This document shows, piece by piece, positions 34,338-45,132 of a stretch of 64,000 nt of DNA; position 1 is the first letter of the stretch, and the number at the start of each line of letters is the position of its first letter. The notes under the pieces are model-generated. The model saw only the letters and a program-made list of their open reading frames with translations. It was not told the DNA's origin and did no database searches. The stretch comes from Blastocystis hominis (Eukaryota; Sar; Bigyra; Opalinata; Blastocystidae), in assembly GCF_000151665.1 (NCBI RefSeq), contig NW_013171865.1, positions 216,001 to 280,000 of the forward strand, read 5' to 3'. Both the position numbers and the translations under genes were made by a program.

Positions 34338-36016
34338 ATGGAGAGCCAGCCTGCTTCCTACGAGACCGAGGAAATCATCGACATGATCGAGCAGTTAATT
34401 CTCTGTGGCGATGTTCCTGCTTCTTTTCGAAATCATTTGATCAGATGCCGCGTCTCTCTTCCTTTTTGCAGTCTCTCCAACAAGCTTCGATTCCAATACC
34501 CGATTTAGAAATCGTTTTTTTCTCTCTTTCTGCGACACTCTAGTTCCAATCCCTCGCTGCTTCCTGCCCCTATTTCACAGCCTCCAAAGAAGTCGATCCA
34601 GAATTCACGTGGAAAGAAGTTTCTTTTTTCCTCCTTATTTCATTCACCATAGAAATGTTTTCTCGCGTTCACCGAAGCCAAAGCTCGCAAATTTCCCCTT
34701 CTCAAACTCTTCAAACTCTTCACTGGCGAGATTACGAAAGGATCGTGGTGCGTTTAAGTCTCATTTCTGAAGCAAAGGGAGCAGGAATTGCTCTGGGATC
34801 TTCTCTTCCGATCGCGGATTCGCGTCCGATCCGACCTTCTGAACACAATCAAGCGATACAATCATCATCTTTATCTGCTGTGCAGTTCTCCGTTTGATGT
34901 GGGATCGCTGAATCTGGTTTTGATTGGCTAGTTGATCTCGATGATCATGGAAACGGGCCTTTCGTTCTTGGCGTATCAAGTCGCGGTGATGATGATTCTG
35001 TTCAACACGGTTTTCTCTCTTTTCTTTTTGTCGATTTTTTGTAGATTTCGCCCTCGAATAACGATGTCGTCGTCTCGGAGAAGCTTTTGAAGGACGTCGT
35101 GGCGGATTGTTTGACCAACCAGATCGACGTTTCCATTCCGATTTCGCTCGTCGATGTATTTCCTTCCTCGCTCTCTTTTCCTTCAATAGACGCAACTCCC
35201 GATCGGCATTCGAGCCATCCAGAAAGATCTGATTCTGCAGATCTTCCAAAGCCAGCAGCTCGCGAATGAGGACCACGCTCGCTACCTTCTCTCCATCGCT
35301 TCCTCTCTCTCGTTCCTCTTCCACTCCTCTCTCCACGATTAGAAACGCGTCTCTCCAAGTCCAAGTCAAGCAGCTGCTCTACACGCAGGTGATTCTGCAG
35401 TATCTTCGCATCGATCAAGTCTTCCCCGCCGCGCATTGGGAGCTTCAGCTCATCAACGATTGCTCTCTGCACCGCGTTCCCAGCCTCGTCGCCGAATACG
35501 CCTTTGAGCGAATGCTCAGCGAGCCGGAGAATCTTGTGGCGGACGTGCGAGGGCTGTGTTCCGTCCTCGCGCAGAGCAGCGAGTTCGTGAATCTGGACGC
35601 GCTCAGTGAGTTTTCGGACGTCGTCGAAGGGCTTTGCGTAGGGAAAGGGAGAGGAATCGAGGGCAGAAGGGAGGGGACGTGAATAAGGAGCTCGCGGTCT
35701 TCATGCGAAGGCTTCGCTCGCTGGATGATTCGCATCGATGGCCCGCGTTCGCTGTGTTTATTGGCGTCTCACGCGTAGAACCGTTCGACTGATTCTCTTG
35801 GTGTTCAACGCGCTGGCGAATCAAACGACCGCTGCGCAGAAGCTCTCTCTGCAGAGTGTGCTGGACGTGAACGCGCTCTTTGTGGTGGGACGTGGATTCG
35901 ATGGCTCAGGGCGTAGTTTTGCAGGAATCTGGAGGACACGAAGTCCCAATTTCAAGACCCTCAGGAGATTTCCGCTGTGTTTTGCAAGGAAATTCGATCA
36001 AAGATTGCCTCTCGAT
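34338..36016 (+). CDS. Alpha-helical protein of unknown function
   Basis: Eleven introns (30-40 nt) give 438 residues with exact frame. Start MESQPASYETEEI. The whole protein is predicted helical, in long amphipathic stretches such as ELLWDLLFRSRIRVRSDLL and QVKQLLYTQVILQYLRIDQ. It reads like an ARM/HEAT-type or vesicle-tether helical protein, but I recognise no signature. No encoded stop precedes the octamer at 36021: the frame reads TCT CGA TGG CT into TGTTTGTT, so cleavage after T36016 or G36017 would create TAA or TGA. One intron ends AAG (donor near 35640). Confidence 0.6.
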
Positions 36017-36020
36017 GGCT

Positions 36021-36028
36021 TGTTTGTT
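36021..36028 (+). terminator. Polyadenylation octamer of the helical-protein gene
   Basis: TGTTTGTT directly after the last codons of a frame without its own stop. Confidence 0.75.
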
Positions 36029-36042
36029 CCAAAAAACAAAGC

Positions 36043-36679
36043 ACTGAGATGATCTCGCCTCTTGCCAGCGCTTCCAATCACCAAAGGTATCTAAACCGGC
36101 AAGGAGAAGCGCGTAGCCGACGTAATGCTTGAAGTTGGGGAATTTTATGAAGGGAAGCAAAGCGACCGAAACTCCAGTAATGTTGTTGTAGAAGTCGCTG
36201 CTCCTTCGCTTGACCTCCATGGTTGTTTTCACCACTTGGTAGACGGTGAAGAAACTAGACATTATTTCTTGAACCTACAACTACCCTCCCATGGAGAGCA
36301 TGTTGAGCGAAACAGCACGGGCCGCTGCTCGCATCATAGTAGCCTTTGATTGTCCTTTTTTAGTGACAACACCGTATATATCCAGCATACTAAGCATTCC
36401 ACCCAGCATACATCCAGAAGACAAGCCGAAAGGGATTACCTTTTTAAGCTGGTCACCCAAGGACTTCTCATCACCTTTCTCATCCTTCTCTTCCTTCATA
36501 AAGACGTTCTTGATCTTGTTCTTGGCTATCTGTATCTTTGTTTGTGTGGAATCAATCTCAGGCTCTTCCTCTATAATATCGTCGTCGTCCTCCTCATCGT
36601 CGTCGAGTTTCGTCCAAACTTCCTTACTTTTCATTTTGGGAGGTGTTTTACTGTTCCTTGCAGACGACCAACTGCTCAT
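36043..36679 (-). CDS. Tim17/Tim22/Tim23 (PRAT) family inner-membrane protein
   Basis: 202 residues, one 30-nt intron at the SMGG/FFTVYQ junction. The N-terminal half is soluble and very acidic (KLDDDEEDDDDIIEEEPE) with a Lys-rich stretch. The C-terminal half has four hydrophobic segments typical of the family: SGCMLGGMLSML, AARAVSLNMLSMGG, ITGVSVALLPFI and YVGYALLLAGLDTFG. The PRAT motif is present as R-x3-D-x6-G (RRSSD followed by FYNNITG). Members are import channel subunits or related carriers of the inner membrane; which one is not clear. No encoded stop lies before the convergent gene: CAG TGC at 36043 would become TAA by cleavage after T. The start is 14 nt beyond the octamer of the upstream gene. 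Confidence 0.7.
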
Positions 36680-36692
36680 GCTAAACGACTCA

Positions 36693-36700
36693 AACAAACA
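36693..36700 (-). terminator. Polyadenylation octamer of the zinc-finger/WD gene
   Basis: TGTTTGTT on the minus strand. The upstream gene has no stop before it, and the next gene's ATG (36679) is 14 bases further on. Confidence 0.8.
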
Positions 36701-36704
36701 AAAA

Positions 36705-38610
36705 CAATTTATACATTCTACAACAAAAACATTGTTCGCACCGCCATAGCCCAAAATATATCGATTCTGATCACCACTAATGCAGCAAGTTAGCCAGTAC
36801 GCATCCGACTTGTTTGTCTTATTCATATTTAAACTGCTCTTGCCTAACCGCAGCACGCCCTGCTCCTTATTCAACACATCGATATGCCCATAATCCAGCC
36901 CCAACACAGTGACCTTCTCCTTTCCACTCAAAACGAGCTTCGACGTGTGCGTTACATACAGCACATCTCCCAGATTCGTTGTCATCGCTATCAAGTTCCC
37001 GTCCTCACTCATGCATGCATTCGCAATCGTCGCTTTCAAATCCGCTCTACGTCTCACCATCCTCTCTACCGCTCCTACATCGACCGTGTAGAAGCCGAAG
37101 CGGCCGCATTCAAGCTCACACAGCGCAATCGATGTCCACTGCACACCAGCACGCAATAACTCCCCGAATCAGAGCAATTAACCGCGGGAGCGAACACGGC
37201 CTGCGTCTCCTCCAAGCAATCCGCGTTGCAGAGCCATCCCTCCGGCCGTCTCCAGTCCCAGACCATCACATTTCCCTCCTACGCGTGATCGTGTGCCTCG
37301 ATTTCCACGATGTCGCAAGCGACGACCTCCGAATCGCTTTGTGGAATTCCAGAAATCGAGGCGATCGGGAGGGCCTCGAACCATCCGTGCGGCGGCACCA
37401 GCGCGTTCAGCACGGTCTGGAGAAAAGTGGAACCCGCGGACCTACCCACTGCAAGCGTCCGTTTCGCTCGTGGAGTTCGATGGAACGCAGACTTCCGTCC
37501 TCCAATCCGGCCAATAAAATCTCGCCGTACATCGGATGCGCCGCGAACGCCGTGATTCGCCGAGTGAAATGGATCCGAACCGCGGGGACGAGGTCGATCC
37601 ACAGCCCGGAGGCCAGCGACCGCGGGACGTGGAACACATCCAGGTCGCCGCTGGACCACAACGCCGCCAGAATCCCCGCGGATCCCGCGGGAGCGAGCGA
37701 CGACGGCAGCCAACAGAGCTGCGTCGGGAAGCCCTGGTTCTGGCTTTGCGTTTGGTTGGAGGCGATGTGTAGCGTGTGAGTGATCTGGAGATTGTGTTTT
37801 TGTGTTTCGTAGATGCTCAGCCACCCCGCGCGATCCGGAACTTCGCTTCGAAGAGAGTGGAACGAGCGGCGCGGATATGGAAGATGCGGGCCGTGCCCAG
37901 GGGAAACGGTGGAAACGGTGGAAACGGTGGAAATGGTGGAACCATCCGGGGTGGAGGGGGGTGGAGGGGGGATGGCTGGGTTGTCGACACAGCCGATGGC
38001 AATGAATAGACGATCATCCGTTGAGTGAAATGCGCTGCTTAGAATACAGCCTCCACAATTAATGGCGATTGCGTTCGCTAGGTGAATACTTGTGAAGGGA
38101 GGAAGAACGTGCTCCTGTGAATCCAAATGGAGAGTTAGATTATGAGAATGATATTGCTGGGTTGGCATGTGAACTGTGTAATCGAGATACGAAAAAATCT
38201 TGTTGGAAATATAGGATATGGGAGACATTGATTGCTGGAAAGCGGGCCGCATCGGGCTAGGCTTTTCCTTAACCTTTTTGTAGTTACCCTTGTGAAATCG
38301 AGGCGGTATCGCGTGCAAATGAGTTTCTTTTAAATGATCCACCATTGCTTCGGGAGTTTCCGCCACCCTGAAAATGATTCCCTTCCTCCAAAAAGAAAAA
38401 ACCAATTGCAATAACAACATGTCAAGGAAAAACGCGACGAAGCAGGATTAAATACACAGACTTGCTACAATTAATTACCCACCACTCTAGATACCATATG
38501 ATATCGGAGAGCAGGACTGCTGTTGAACGTTCTCTGACAGGATTTACAAACAAACTACGAACAAAGGTACGATCGACTCCATACTTGACCATCTGATGCT
38601 TTTGTTGCAT
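36705..38610 (-). CDS. C2H2 zinc-finger/WD-repeat-like protein
   Basis: Six introns (29-38 nt) give 571 residues. Near the N-terminus (about 45-66) a C2H2 finger is visible: CCYC, then MVDHLKETH (C-x2-C-x14-H-x4-H). The rest is beta-rich with WD-like endings: VACDIEGNVMVWDWRRP, GILAALWSSGDLDVF, ILLAGLEDGSLRSIEL and YILGYGGANNVFVVE. It may be a propeller of a transcription or chromatin complex (TFIIIC-like architecture was considered), but no family is certain. A poly-Pro plus TV-repeat stretch (37900-37970) lies in the middle. The frame has no stop before the octamer 36693-36700; ATA AAT TG would give TAA or TGA after cleavage. It continues open into the next gene. Confidence 0.6.
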
Positions 38611-38704
38611 CCGATCGCTCTACAGCGCGCCTCGGCATTCAGAGAATCAAATTGAAGCGGAGTGTAAAATCGTGAATACTTTTGGATTTTCACAATTCTA
38701 CACA

Positions 38705-39442
38705 ATGCAAGAGAAGGGGTATCAATTTGCGACCATATGCTCATCCAACGTGAACCGAAGTATGGAAGCGCATAGTCTCTTCAAGGTACGACTTTCAGCC
38801 ATGCTTGATTTTAGAAAAACCATCTCCGCGTCTGCTCGTATGGAACGGGTAGAAAAATCAAAATTCCAGGTCTTTCCGAGAAGAAACCTCTAGAGTAGGG
38901 ACATTCGGGTCCTCGAACGTAGATATGGATTCGGAACTGAATATGAAACGATTCTAAACGACTTGATTGAATTAAATAAAGACTTGTACACTCTTGCCTC
39001 GATGGTGTGATTTAGTTTTACGGAGCGCGAAATTATTCCGATGATACAGCGAGACAAAGGAGTCAAGAAAGCTCCACAGCGTTTTCAAGATGAATTCGAC
39101 TTGAGCTTTATTGATGTGTGTATCTGCTTTGACGAGCACGTCTTCGACTCAGTGGTTGAAGGTGAGCGTTGTTTGTATGATGGGATTGTAGAGCTGCAAT
39201 TTCGCGGATGTTCAAAGATTAAACCGATTTTTGTGTTCAATATTCACGTTAAGGATCGAGTCTCGACGGCTCGAGAGGGCGCGAAGCACGCTCTTCGTTT
39301 GGCTGAAATGGTATGGATGGAGTGGGTAGCTGAATGATAGCTGAATGCCTGCCCGGATTTGGAGGTTGGCGCTGCGGAAGTGAAAAAGAAATTCGAGATT
39401 GAGACAGAAATCCCTCTTCTCTTTTGTATGTTTTATTTATGA
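38705..39442 (+). CDS. SSU72: RNA polymerase II CTD phosphatase SSU72
   Basis: Five introns (28-30 nt) give 196 residues, the normal SSU72 length. The catalytic loop CSSNVNRS (C-x5-R-S, about residues 12-19) is intact, with the following MEAH. Further landmarks are KIKIPGLSEKKPLEYGFGT, the APQRFQ stretch, and the ICFDEHVFD region corresponding to the general-acid segment. SSU72 removes Ser5/Ser7 phosphates from the Pol II tail and works in mRNA 3'-end processing. TGA at 39440-39442; TGTTTGTT follows at 39471. The 5' end is divergent from the zinc-finger/WD gene, 94 bp apart. Confidence 0.93.
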
Positions 39443-39470
39443 GTAGTAGAGATGTAAAATTACTATTTTT

Positions 39471-39478
39471 TGTTTGTT
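39471..39478 (+). terminator. Polyadenylation octamer of SSU72
   Basis: TGTTTGTT 28 bases after the SSU72 TGA. Confidence 0.75.
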
Positions 39479-39536
39479 TCAAAGTTGGATTACTTGAGTA
39501 ATTACATTTGGCAAACACTTTAGGCATTTTGTGCTT

Positions 39537-40470
39537 ATGCAGCAGCTTATCCGTCAGTGCAAAGAGACGCTACGCTCTCTAGGATTTGATTTGTTTGTCC
39601 CTTTTAGCGGTATCGAGTGCGGAATATCTGGTTGAAGCGTAGTGCAGCACTACAATAGTTTGGTTCAAAAACGGTTTCAGGTTAGCGATTACGGGAGAGA
39701 AAACACTTTGGCAATTCTGATCGGTGCTTTTCCTACATTTTTTTCATTCTTAGGGAATACTCGGAATTTATGGACTCCATTTATTAAGCATTTGTGTGAA
39801 ATTGATTATCAGTGCGATCAAGATCCGAATCCACTTGACTCGTACTTGATGCTTCTTTTTGATTCTTCCGCATAGTTACACAAAGTCTTGTGTCACTTCA
39901 TCTTTCCAGATCTTTCCCGTTGAGCAAGATATTCACTACACTTGGGAAATGACGCGTGGACGCATTCTTCCTTTCCAACGCATATCTGAAGTGATTTCCT
40001 GTATATGTATTTTAATGTAGATTAGCGGGTTATGCGAAAACAGCAAACTAAGTCATTTGACCTACCATCCCAAGTATAGTTCCTGGATCGGTCTTCGCGC
40101 AGTGGCGATTCTCAACGCCGATTTTGAAGATGCAAAAGAATTCGCTCTTCCTCCCATCCAGCCGTGCATTTGTCAAGAATGCGATGAGAAGGCGAAAGTG
40201 GTCTTAGATGAGTTAATGCGCACAACGGATTACATGGAGCTGCATAGAAACGACGAAGTCTGGAGGAGATGGCTGTCATTACGAACCATCTGCGAGAAAC
40301 AGCCGTACGTGTATTCGTGGCCGCAAGCGGCTTACCACTATTCAAAGAATCAGAAGTACTTGGTTGGGGAGAAGGAGCGGATGCAGAAGGGAACGTTTGA
40401 GCTGGATTATGATTGGGTGGCAGACTTTAATAAGGATATTTTGGGATATAAGAGGGAGATATTTTTTTGC
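39537..40470 (+). CDS. MMACHC: Cobalamin-processing protein MMACHC (CblC)
   Basis: Four introns (30-34 nt) give 268 residues. Family landmarks in order: an N-terminal helix, FVPFSVQHYNSLVQKRF (compare the YNALV stretch), TLAILIGNTRNLWTPFIKHL, VEQDIHYTWEMT, ISGLCENSKLSHLTYHPKYS with SSWIGLRAV, and a C-terminal LHRNDEVWRRWLSLR. MMACHC removes the upper ligand of cobalamins in the cytosol and feeds the B12-dependent methylmalonyl-CoA mutase and methionine synthase. There is no encoded stop before GCGTTTGTT: the frame TTT TTT TGC would become TAA if cleaved after T40468. Left unprocessed, it stays open to TAG 40531-40533, four bases before the COG4 ATG. Confidence 0.85.
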
Positions 40471-40536
40471 GTTTGTTCTATCATACCACACAAAATCAGG
40501 CGAAAAAAGAGAGAGTTTGTCACAAATATCTAGAAA

Positions 40537-43169
40537 ATGGATTTTTTGAAACAGCTTGCATCGGTAGAAGAGGTGATGGCCGAGTTGGAAGCCATTGAGA
40601 AGGAGGAATCTACACTCGAGCGCTTCATTCTGTACAACCTCACAGGAGACCAAGAATATTACGATATCTCGAGTGAAAATGACACGGTAAAAGCGTGCGC
40701 TCTTGAATATAACAGAATAACAGCTGATTTACGATCTATGGGGCAGAGCGTGAGCGGTACCATTCTTTGTATGCTGCATAATTCGGATAGGAGTTACAAG
40801 CGAAATCGAGGAACTGTCCAAGGAAATGGCTGCTTGTAGTGGAGATGCTGTAAAAGCGAGTGAAAGTATAAAACATTATAATACGTTAAAGGTTTGCTCT
40901 TTGGACTTGCATTTCCTGTAGGTAAATGCTGAGAAATCTTTGGAGTTGGTAACTGCCATGATCGATTTGAATCGCAGTGTGGCTGGTGTAATTAGAAGAC
41001 GTGGAGATGGCTGATTGAGTAGATCGAGAATTCTCTGGAGCACGAGGAATACGAAAAAGCCACCGATTACATTCTAAAGTACCGTCGAGCGATTCTCACG
41101 GGCGACATCAGCACCAAGGACGAAAGCATAATGAAGAAGGTATTGGAATGCTGTCCAATCGACCCTAGTCAACAGAAACGCTGATTCGAGCTCTGACCGA
41201 GCAGTTCCAAAGCAGCATGACCAAAAACAAACAGACCCAAGTCTACCGCTACTGCCACCTGCTCGATAGTCTCGGCGAAGGCCGCTCCATTCTCCAGCCG
41301 TTCCTCTCTCTCTCTTCTTTCGAGCTAACGCATAGATTGGTGCAGTACTTAATGACTCCCCTTGTGGAACAAACCAAAAAAGACAACCAGCTGCTGCAAA
41401 GCCAGCGCTCCGCTCACCACGTCGGCGTGGTTGTGGGCAATCTGCTCGGCGGTCTCTACCAGAAAGCCGTGGAGCTCGTGGACTCCGTGGAGGATTCCTT
41501 CCAGAACTGCTTCGTGAACGAGCAGTTCGCGTACTGCTATCTTCTCCGCTGCGTTTTTATCCACTGCGACACGCAGGTGGGCTTCGCTTTTCTCTCTCTT
41601 TTTTTCCAGGCCGGCCAGCTTTTCTCCACCTTCGCTTCGCTCCGCGACCTCTCCGTGCTCTTCGAGGACTCCAAGACGCGCCTCCAAGCGTACATCTCCA
41701 ACGAGCAGGGCGTCGAAGACGCCGCGCTGGACGCTCTCAACCCCGTTCTCAACGAGATCTCCCTCATTCTCCAACACGCCGAGTCCTTCTCTCGCTACCT
41801 CACCGGCAAAATGAACGACGCCGTCCTGGCCGCGTCCCAGCGCGTCCCGCCCGACTCGGAAATGCTGACGCACTACCCGTCCACTGCGAACGTCCCTGCG
41901 GACGTCGTCGCCGCGCTGCGCAGCGCGGAGCAGAAGAAGGGACTGCCGCAAGGCGGGCAGCAGCCGTCGTGGAAGGCGATGCAGTCGCTGTGCCAGAGCT
42001 ACACGGCGCTGGAGGAGAGCTACACGCTGTACGCGGTGAACCGGTCGATCTTCCACGTGCGGTTGGACGAAGAGACGCGGAGCAGCACGGTGCCGGAGGA
42101 AGTGTTCTATCTGTTCGAGATCGTGATCAACCGCGCGATCAGCCAGGGAAACGTCCGGAACATCGCGATGGTGGTGAGCATCGTGAAGGGCTGCATCGAC
42201 CAGTACCTCCACGCCTATCTGCTCTCGGTGATCCGCGGCAGACGATCGCTGAACACTTCGCGTGCGCGATGCGAAGCGCGGATTCACGCGTAGAGATCGC
42301 GTCGACGCTCACGAAGGAGCAAATCGCGACGGTGCTTACGATGAACGATCTCTCGGTAGCCGCTGGGCGAACTGCTGGCTGACGCGATAGACGTGCATTG
42401 AATACATTCGCAAGCTGACGACGCGCGTGACGCAAGCGCTGCTCGCCGTGTTCCCGCAGATCCCGAACACGATCAAGAAAAACCTGGACGAAATGGAGCG
42501 CGAGTCGCTCCGTCTCATGAACGAAAGCTTCCAGCTGCTCATTCGCCGTACTCCTCATCTTGCTGGTTGCGTGTAATTGCGTAGGACTCAAAGAAACCGT
42601 CATCACGCCGCTCTCGCAGAAGCTCGAAAAGAACATCACGTCCATGAATTACTGCTTGGAGTCGGCGTTTGCTCCCCCTCTCACTCCCAGAAACGAGCTC
42701 AAAACCGAGCAGCAAGCCGAGGAACTCACGCAGAGCGAGCTCCACTTGATCCAATTCACGCTCTCTCCGTTCGCTCCTCCGTTTTTCTCTCTGATTTTGT
42801 AGCTACGCCGAGCTTCTCAACAGCGAGACCGTGACGATTCTGCTCAACGAACTCGCACTCGCGCTCTCTAGTCGCCTCGAGGTCAGTCTCACGAAGCTCC
42901 GGTACTCGCAGCAGGGCGTTCTGGCGCTGGACAAGGCGGTTCGCGCGATCTGCAACGAATTGATTCAGCTGGGAGGCAGCGAAATTCGGACGAATTTTGG
43001 AAAGGTCAATCGGCTGATCGCGATTCTGAGCTGTGACGATGTGGGGGAGGGGAGAGGCGGTGAGGCGTAGATGTCGAGCGCGCTGTCGCTCGTGACGACG
43101 GAGGCGAAGGACATGAGCAATGAACAGGTGAAGTCGATTTTGAAGCTCCGCACTGACATTCATCAGTAG
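40537..43169 (+). CDS. COG4: Conserved oligomeric Golgi complex subunit 4
   Basis: Eleven introns (29-37 nt) give 755 residues, close to typical COG4 length. The N-terminus is helical (FLKQLASVEEVMAELEAIEK), followed by the conserved VTSEIEELSKEMAACSGDA and LKVNAEKSLELVTAMIDL blocks, then EHEEYEKATDYILKYRRAI. The middle domain has GLYQKAVELVDSVEDSF and the ALEESYTLYAVNRSI region. The C-terminal helical bundle ends GKVNRLIAIL. COG tethers vesicles for retrograde transport within the Golgi. The 33-nt intron at about 41577-41609 is in frame and could be retained. Encoded stop TAG 43167-43169. Confidence 0.9.
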
Positions 43170-43302
43170 AGCGGAGACAGTGGCGGAGGAGGTGGTGTTC
43201 GCGTATTCTTGGCGTTCTTGGTATTTGTGGTGTTTTTGAAATCTTTTTGTGTTTTGTTGGAAAACCAATTTCCGTTCTTTTCAAAGTGGTTTTCTCGATT
43301 GG

Positions 43303-44943
43303 ATGGGCCTCTCCATCAAGGCAGTGGTATTTCTCGTTGGCTTTGTGGCCTCTTGCGTCTTCGTGATCTTCCCGGTGGATTTGAAGTTTGGGAAGAAGAA
43401 CAAGAAGTTCGTTTTCCCTTTAGACTACTCCACGGCACCTATCATTGTGGTTCTCATCCTGTTTGCTACGACTTGCATTCCCTATGTGGTGGTTGTTCGC
43501 GGACTGCTGGGAGCTGATTCCCCAGACTGGGCGAAGGACGAAACGAGCACCAGCTACCTGGTTCCATATACTGTGGTGATTCTTTTCATGACCCTGGCAT
43601 ATGTCTGTATGTCTGCAGAGCACACGAAGGCGTTCATCTATATTGCCAATAAGTTTTCCAACGTGGCTCTTTCCTCTTCTAATCCGAGTATCATCGGTCT
43701 TTCCCTGTTCACTCTGCTGTCAGCAATCTTTACGCTGGTTACGAGTAACGATATCGTCATTCTGACGCTCACTCCCATCATTCTCCAGTTTTCGAAGAAA
43801 ACGGATCCGCGTCTTCTCCTTCCCCTCCTTCTAGCAGAGTTTTGCTCTGCCAACTCTTTTAGTGCCGGTCTTCTCAGCGGCAACCCGTCCAACATTATCC
43901 TCTCTTCCGTGTTCGAGATCAACTTCACCACCTATCTCCAAAACCTTCTGGTCCCCGCCATCCTCAGCGGCTGCGTCGTCTATCTCTACTGCATGGTCCT
44001 CGCTGCCCGCAACCGCCGTCCCCAGTCCCTCCCGGTCCACACCGAGATGGAGCTTCCCGCCGTGAATCCGCAGGCGGCCAAGCCGGTAGCCGCCAACAAC
44101 GAGCAGAGCACGCTGAAGAAGTCGGCCGTCGTGGCGAACTCTCCTGTGGCTCCTCCCGAGGCAACGACGGTGGTGGGGATTCCGGAGAATGAAGAGAAGA
44201 AGCCGGCCGAGGCGGAAGCGAAGCCTGGGAAAGAGCTGCATAACGATCACACGGTGAAGGAGAGGAGCGAAGAGGAAGTGCCGCTGACTCGCAATGCGAA
44301 GTTCGCATTGGGGATCTTGGTGATGCTGTTTTGTTTGTTTTTGCTCTCCACGCCCATCCAGAACCGATGGCCGGTCATCGAGTTCTGGCATATTGCCGTG
44401 TTTGTTTTCTTCATCACACTCATTAAGGACGTTCTGTTCTACTGGAACGATCTGAAAACCATTTGGACCATCACCAAATCATTACCATGGAAGGTCCCGC
44501 TTTTCCTGTTTGCTATGTTTATCCTTGTGGAGACCGCTTCGTACTATCAGTTCACGCTCGCCGTGGCGGACGTGTTCGCTCGGTGGATCGCAGCGCCCGT
44601 GGTGCGTTGCGGCGATTTTGCGATTGCCTTTGTCTTCAATTTCATTACTTGCATTGCTTGCCTCATATTTAACAACCTCCCTGCCACTATCTTCATCACG
44701 CGCGTTATTAGCGAGAAGTCGGTGAAGGATGTCCTGGGAGAGAAGATGAACATGGCCATGTTCAGTGTGGCTGCGGGCACCAACTTTGGAGCTTGTATTC
44801 TGCCGAACGCGTCATTGGCGGGACTAATGTGGTCGTCGCTGGTGAAGGACGCGAAGCTGCTCAAGCGCGTTTGGTTGAATGGAACACTTGTTTGCCTGCT
44901 GATGGTGATCGTGTGTTCCCTCGTATTAATAATCATTTCATAG
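43303..44943 (+). CDS. ArsB/CitM-type (ion transporter superfamily) anion transporter
   Basis: An intronless 546-residue membrane protein with 10-11 hydrophobic segments in two halves, split by a charged linker (about 246-335, with Pro/Ala/Lys/Glu repeats). The first half has the family's signature helix-turn region TSNDIVILTLTPII, followed by SANSFSAGLLSGNPSNIIL, the substrate and Na+-binding type motif of ArsB/NhaD/DASS proteins. The second half repeats it as LIFNNLPATIF and GTNFGACILPNASLAG. It is likely to export or import a small anion; arsenite, citrate, phosphate or sulfate cannot be told apart. The frame is open before ATG 43303, but only this start directly precedes the first TM helix. 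Confidence 0.8.
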   Translation: MGLSIKAVVFLVGFVASCVFVIFPVDLKFGKKNKKFVFPLDYSTAPIIVVLILFATTCIPYVVVVRGLLGADSPDWAKDETSTSYLVPYTVVILFMTLAYVCMSAEHTKAFIYIANKFSNVALSSSNPSIIGLSLFTLLSAIFTLVTSNDIVILTLTPIILQFSKKTDPRLLLPLLLAEFCSANSFSAGLLSGNPSNIILSSVFEINFTTYLQNLLVPAILSGCVVYLYCMVLAARNRRPQSLPVHTEMELPAVNPQAAKPVAANNEQSTLKKSAVVANSPVAPPEATTVVGIPENEEKKPAEAEAKPGKELHNDHTVKERSEEEVPLTRNAKFALGILVMLFCLFLLSTPIQNRWPVIEFWHIAVFVFFITLIKDVLFYWNDLKTIWTITKSLPWKVPLFLFAMFILVETASYYQFTLAVADVFARWIAAPVVRCGDFAIAFVFNFITCIACLIFNNLPATIFITRVISEKSVKDVLGEKMNMAMFSVAAGTNFGACILPNASLAGLMWSSLVKDAKLLKRVWLNGTLVCLLMVIVCSLVLIIIS

Positions 44944-45132
44944 TACATTTAGTATCTGTTTGTTGAATAACAAGAGAGGGATGAAGGATGCATCCTCGTA
45001 CGCTTCTCTGTCTTTTTTGCTCCTCATCTTCTCCTCAAAGGTTGCTTCGCGATCCCTATCTCTACCAATATGCTGCGATTTTAGCATGTTTGCTGTTTTC
45101 CCCAGTTTCTCCAATTCATTTTTGTCTTTCAT
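44938..45132 (-). CDS. Small charged protein (uncertain)
   Basis: A 64-residue Lys/Glu/Arg-rich frame starting [12 protein letters not shown], with a hydrophobic C-terminus. The frame extends upstream as [10 protein letters not shown], perhaps from another exon, so the true start is open. It overlaps the 3' end of the anion transporter by six bases and the 5' end of the lipoyl synthase gene on the other strand. The charged composition looks coding, but there is no homology that I recognise and no octamer. Confidence 0.3.
   Translation of the reverse strand: MKDKNELEKLGKTANMLKSQHIGRDRDREATFEEKMRSKKDREAYEDASFIPLLLFNKQILNVL
44957..44964 (+). terminator. Polyadenylation octamer of the anion transporter gene
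   Basis: TGTTTGTT 13 bases after TAG 44941-44943. Confidence 0.75.

Noticed and set aside
43249-43302. GTG start extending the anion transporter
   Set aside because: Non-ATG starts are not expected here. ATG 43303 directly precedes the first membrane helix.
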